From: an uncultured Aquimarina sp.
GTDB taxonomy: Bacteria > Bacteroidota > Bacteroidia > Flavobacteriales > Flavobacteriaceae
Reading direction: 5' to 3'
Assembly (NCBI GenBank): GCA_947503835.1
Contig: CANNFM010000005.1
Coordinates: 1 to 64,000 of the forward strand
Length of the DNA stretch: 64,000 nucleotides
Shown here in pieces: positions 61,090 to 64,000 of this stretch. The translations under genes were made by a program, and so were the position numbers. How positions within the stretch are numbered: position 1 is the stretch's first letter; each line of letters starts with the position of its first letter. The notes under the pieces are model-generated. The model had not been told where the DNA came from, did no database searches, and worked only from the letters and a program-made list of their open reading frames with translations.

Positions 61090-61410
61090 TTATACAGAGT
61101 ATCCTTTTTTTAATAATCCATCTCCGGCTTCGGGATGTCTTTTTAGGTATACAGCTACAAAAGGACATAACGGAACTAATTGATATTTTTTTTCGCGAAC
61201 ATAGGCTAAAGTCTTTTTAATAATAGCACTTCCTAACCCTTTTCCTTCTAATGATTTTGGGACTTCGGTATGTGTTAAGTATATAGAGTTTTCTTTGGCA
61301 AGAATATATTCTATAAACGCGATTTCATTTTCAACATGTAGTTCAAAACGTTTTTTTGGGCTTTCTGTGTTATTGATCAAAGGCAGTTGCGACCAGTCTT
61401 TCTTTTCCAT
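61090..61410 (-). CDS. GNAT-family N-acetyltransferase-like protein, short form
   Basis: The 106-residue product matches the small YidJ/NATD1-type acetyltransferase fold: FELHVENEIAFIEYILAKEN, then HTEVPKSLEGKGLGSAIIKKTL with the acetyl-CoA loop, and YVREKKYQLVPLCPFVAVYL. Its substrate is unknown. It converges with obgE, 11 bases apart. Confidence 0.87.
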   Translation of the reverse strand: MEKKDWSQLPLINNTESPKKRFELHVENEIAFIEYILAKENSIYLTHTEVPKSLEGKGLGSAIIKKTLAYVREKKYQLVPLCPFVAVYLKRHPEAGDGLLKKGYSV

Positions 61411-61479
61411 AATAGCAATGATTGAAGTGTTAAATTTAAAATTTTTAAGAATAATAGCTACTTAAAGCGAGGTTAAAGT

Positions 61480-61929
61480 TCATTGATTATGATGGTTTAA
61501 ATTGGTATTATTTATGTATAAAGAATCAACCTCAAGATATTGCTCTTTAATCAAGCTAAGGCCAAATGCGGCAGCAGCGGCAGAAAATACGGAGTAGTCT
61601 AGCGGAGCTTTAATCCCTATGGTACATGTCATCGCCAATCCAAAAATTAATAAGAGATAACCACTTAATTTGGCGACTAATGATGTTTTAAAACCAATAA
61701 GCAAAAACAACGCTAAAATAACTTCTGCAAGTGTTGCTATACTACCGAGTACATTGACAAAATTATCAGGAGCCCAGGGGGTGAGTACTTTTGTGTATTC
61801 TAAAAAGCTAGCCCAGTTTCCCCAGGCAGAGTTTTCTTTTGGCCAAAACCCAAATCGATCTCCTACAGCAGATAAAAATCCAAAGGCAATGCTTACTCTT
61901 AAAAAGAGTTTTATATATACAATTTTCAT
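61480..61929 (-). CDS. DoxX-family membrane protein
   Basis: The 149-residue product has four membrane helices and family features: IKLFLRVSIAFGFLSAVGDR at the start, then LGSIATLAEVILALFLLIGFKTSL and LLLIFGLAMTCTIGIKAPLDYSVF. DoxX-like proteins are linked to redox or sulfur stress in other bacteria. It is 7 bases after the AhpD-like gene; the two are likely co-expressed. Confidence 0.86.
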   Translation of the reverse strand: MKIVYIKLFLRVSIAFGFLSAVGDRFGFWPKENSAWGNWASFLEYTKVLTPWAPDNFVNVLGSIATLAEVILALFLLIGFKTSLVAKLSGYLLLIFGLAMTCTIGIKAPLDYSVFSAAAAAFGLSLIKEQYLEVDSLYINNTNLNHHNQ

Positions 61930-61936
61930 ATTGCTT

Positions 61937-62392
61937 TTAGTTTTGAGATGGTATTGGGGTTAATAGTGTTGCTCTTCCTATTCTGTTCCAGACATTAATA
62001 CAACATATAGCCATGATAATATCTGCTACTTTTTCTTTGCCAAAAAGTGTAATAGCATCTTCGTATACTTTCTGATGTAAACCGTGTTCAGAAATAGTAG
62101 TTATCTGCTCGGTCATCTCGAGAATAATTTGCTCTTCTTTAGTAAAAAAAGGAGATTCTTTCCATACAAGTAATGCGTGTATGCGATATTGTTTTTCTCC
62201 TTGTTCTACAGCCTCTTTAATGTGTAATTGCATACAATAGGCGCAACCGTTAATTTGTGAAGCTCTGATTTGGATAAGAGAAAATTCTGAGGCTGTTAAT
62301 GAACTCTTTTTAATAATGTTGTAAAGCTCAAATACCGGTTTGTAGGCATTAGGGTTAATCTCATTGATATTGATTCTTTCTGTATTCATCAT
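61937..62392 (-). CDS. Carboxymuconolactone decarboxylase-family (AhpD-like) protein
   Basis: The 151-residue product has the AhpD redox motif in GCAYCMQLHIKEAVEQGE, the CxxC-x3-H pattern of peroxidase-coupled CMD proteins. SSLTASEFSLIQIRASQING precedes it. A role in peroxide defence or as a small disulfide enzyme is likely. It starts an apparent pair with the DoxX gene and follows the Crp-family regulator on the same strand. Confidence 0.9.
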   Translation of the reverse strand: MMNTERININEINPNAYKPVFELYNIIKKSSLTASEFSLIQIRASQINGCAYCMQLHIKEAVEQGEKQYRIHALLVWKESPFFTKEEQIILEMTEQITTISEHGLHQKVYEDAITLFGKEKVADIIMAICCINVWNRIGRATLLTPIPSQN

Positions 62393-62467
62393 GTCTTTAT
62401 TTTTAATTGTTTAAGACAAAATTCTACATTAAGAATAATTAAAAAATTAATCTAGATTAAGAAATGT

Positions 62468-63043
62468 TTACAGCTTCCTTTTTCTTCTAATTTTACTTAG
62501 GAACTCTGGAGTAAATCCTAAATATGAGGCTAACATATATTGAGGAACGCGCTGTACAAAATCAGGGTTGTATTCACAAAAAACAGTGTAGAGTTCTTCT
62601 CCCGATAAAGTATACATAAATTGAATTCTACGCTGGTCTGCTATTCTAACTTTTTCCAGGATAATTCTGAAGTATCGATTTAATTCTAAAGACTCTTTTA
62701 AAATGTCATCCAGTTTTTGCTTACTTATTTTTAGGACTTGCGAATCTTCTGCTGCTTGAATATTTAGTTCTGAAGGAGTTTGATTAATAAAACTGTCAAA
62801 ATTAGTAAGCCACCAATCTTCAATTCCAAAATTAACCACCTTTTCTACCCCTTTCTTATTGATGAAAAAGGATCGGAAACATCCTTTAAGAATGAAATAT
62901 TGAAACTTACAGTATTGTCTTTCTTTTAGGATGTATTGTTTGTTTTCAATGTTTTCAAACTCCATTACATTCAAAAAAGATTGAAGTTCGCTCTCAGGAG
63001 GAGTTACAAATTTTAGGATATGGTCTTTGAGTTGCTCTGTCAT
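62468..63043 (-). CDS. Crp/Fnr-family transcriptional regulator
   Basis: The 191-residue product has an N-terminal cyclic-nucleotide-binding-like beta barrel (KERQYCKFQYFILKGCFRSFF, ENSEAAEDSQVLKI-type barrel end) and a C-terminal winged helix. The latter includes PQYMLASYLGFTPEFLSKIRRKR. cNMP-contact residues are not obvious, as in many flavobacterial members. It lies upstream of the AhpD/DoxX pair and likely controls them, an inference from position. Confidence 0.9.
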   Translation of the reverse strand: MTEQLKDHILKFVTPPESELQSFLNVMEFENIENKQYILKERQYCKFQYFILKGCFRSFFINKKGVEKVVNFGIEDWWLTNFDSFINQTPSELNIQAAEDSQVLKISKQKLDDILKESLELNRYFRIILEKVRIADQRRIQFMYTLSGEELYTVFCEYNPDFVQRVPQYMLASYLGFTPEFLSKIRRKRKL

Positions 63044-63089
63044 TTTTCTAAAGAAATCTAATCTGAAATGGGGATTAACCTTAATAAAG

Positions 63090-64000
63090 TTATTTTCCTT
63101 CTTTCAAAATTAAAAATTCATCATCCATAACATTACCGGTTAAAATTAAATCTCCGAACGCAGCAGCAGAACTGGAACCAGACATCACTTCGCCATCTTC
63201 AACATAAATTTGCTCAACTAAGTAATCATTTTTCTCGCGATAGGTTACTTTAATTACTTCAGAAGGTGAAGTGTTTTTCTTTCCTTGTGCATATGCTTTA
63301 AATCGCAATAAATTTGGATGTGCGCCACTCCAAAGATGACCTTCACTATCAATTTCGATATTATCTACTCCTGTACCGCAAGGAATGTCTTCTATAAAAT
63401 CTAGTAATCCATCTGCGTTTCTAGAGTATACTTTAATTTCAAACCCTCGAGGAGATGCAACGTAAAGCAGATTACGCTTAGGGTCAAAATTGATTCCGTT
63501 AGCATATGCAATTCCGTCGGCCACTTCAATAAATTTATCACCATCAAAATACACCACATTAGATACCGAAAGTCCACCGTATTCTTCAAAAATTTTCCCT
63601 ATTCCTTTGGTATACCCATGATCATTAGTAACATAAAATCGATTTTCATCAATTAGTACAATATCATTTGGGCTTTTTAGAGAAGGATCAGTGATAGATT
63701 TTTTATGTGTAAGGCTCTCATTATGTAGAGAAAAAACTTCGATAGAATGCCCTGCTAGAGTGTGATTAATAGCCATTATTGTATATGTGCTATCCTTTTT
63801 TATCATTGAAATGCCATGAGGTGCAAATGGTTTTTTTAAGGAAGCAGTAAGGTTTATAGTTTTGAAATTACCACTTTTTAATTCCATACGATATAAGCCT
63901 CCTCGTTCTTCTTCTTTTGGAGGATACACCAATCTATTGGTAGATGAAATTAAAGCAAAGCTGTCGACATGACTAATTGTAATATCTTCTGCACCAGGGA
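63090..64000 (-). CDS. Paraoxonase/SMP-30-like hydrolase, 5' end outside the window
   Basis: The frame is open to the last base, so the gene starts beyond the window; the nearest GTG at 63932 is internal. The visible part reads as a six-bladed propeller of the paraoxonase kind. GAEDITI lies at the edge with calcium ligands Glu-Asp, and PHGISM matches the active-site His region. Further ligand-type residues are in LKSPNDIVLID, YANGINFD and GTGVDNIEID (Asp-Asn), with SGAHPN later. Such enzymes hydrolyse lactones or esters with calcium. Any signal peptide would be upstream and cannot be seen. Confidence 0.85.
   Translation of the reverse strand, partial: PGAEDITISHVDSFALISSTNRLVYPPKEEERGGLYRMELKSGNFKTINLTASLKKPFAPHGISMIKKDSTYTIMAINHTLAGHSIEVFSLHNESLTHKKSITDPSLKSPNDIVLIDENRFYVTNDHGYTKGIGKIFEEYGGLSVSNVVYFDGDKFIEVADGIAYANGINFDPKRNLLYVASPRGFEIKVYSRNADGLLDFIEDIPCGTGVDNIEIDSEGHLWSGAHPNLLRFKAYAQGKKNTSPSEVIKVTYREKNDYLVEQIYVEDGEVMSGSSSAAAFGDLILTGNVMDDEFLILKEGK

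Noticed and set aside
61670..61963. Plus-strand ORF over the DoxX gene
   Set aside because: Shadow of a clear membrane protein on the minus strand.

Overview
The window comes from a low-GC marine-type member of the Flavobacteriaceae (Bacteroidota). This rests on the gliding lipoprotein GldJ beside the type IX secretion protein PorV, a large exported peptidase with a type IX C-terminal sorting domain, PafA phosphatase, and flavobacterial TAnnTTTG -7 promoter elements. Many lipoproteins also have relaxed Bacteroidota lipoboxes. The genus cannot be fixed from sequence alone; Aquimarina- or Kordia-like genomes are a reasonable guess.

Region 1 (1-15.2 kb) is the end of a non-ribosomal peptide synthetase (NRPS) cluster. 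A partial synthetase ends in a carrier domain. A terminal synthetase of 1,873 residues follows, then a stand-alone type II thioesterase, a four-gene MacAB/TolC-like exporter, three small ORFs and an Sfp-type phosphopantetheinyl transferase. The terminal synthetase is the most unusual gene here. Its adenylation domain is interrupted between core motifs A8 and A9 by a second complete adenylation domain, so two activation domains share one carrier. Residue codes read as Ser-like (outer) and Lys-like (inner). Between exporter and transferase lie an unannotated 50-residue double-glycine leader peptide and a 48-residue Cys-rich peptide.

Region 2 (15.4-33 kb) is mostly core genome: murF, gldJ, porV, cytidine deaminase, two pyruvate dehydrogenase subunits, an M28 peptidase, an SDR enzyme, two unknown envelope proteins, a DUF4349 protein, a SprT-like protein, GDP-mannose synthesis and a DUF389 membrane protein. 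porU, which lies between gldJ and porV in Flavobacterium johnsoniae, is absent from that position.

Region 3 (33-43 kb) holds a 191-bp miniature inverted-repeat element with 17-bp terminal repeats and a perfect 7-bp target duplication. It also has Mla-type lipid transport genes, PafA, a TetR/SDR pair with matching palindromic operators, a glycosyltransferase, a methyltransferase and a ketoacyl-ACP synthase III.

Region 4 (43-56.5 kb) has a group III truncated haemoglobin, glycine decarboxylase and a UbiA-like protein. An ECF sigma factor follows with two tandem paralogous Cys/His-rich small proteins, then a GbsR/MarR-regulated operon of membrane and lipid-type enzymes, the type IX-exported M28 peptidase and an M3 oligopeptidase.

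Region 5 (56.5-64 kb) opens with a 564-bp gap holding two tandem, similarly built candidate small-RNA units. purE, purK, an hpt-adk fusion, obgE, small redox or stress proteins, a Crp/Fnr regulator and a paraoxonase-like gene cut by the window edge follow. No tRNA, rRNA, CRISPR array or intact insertion sequence was seen.
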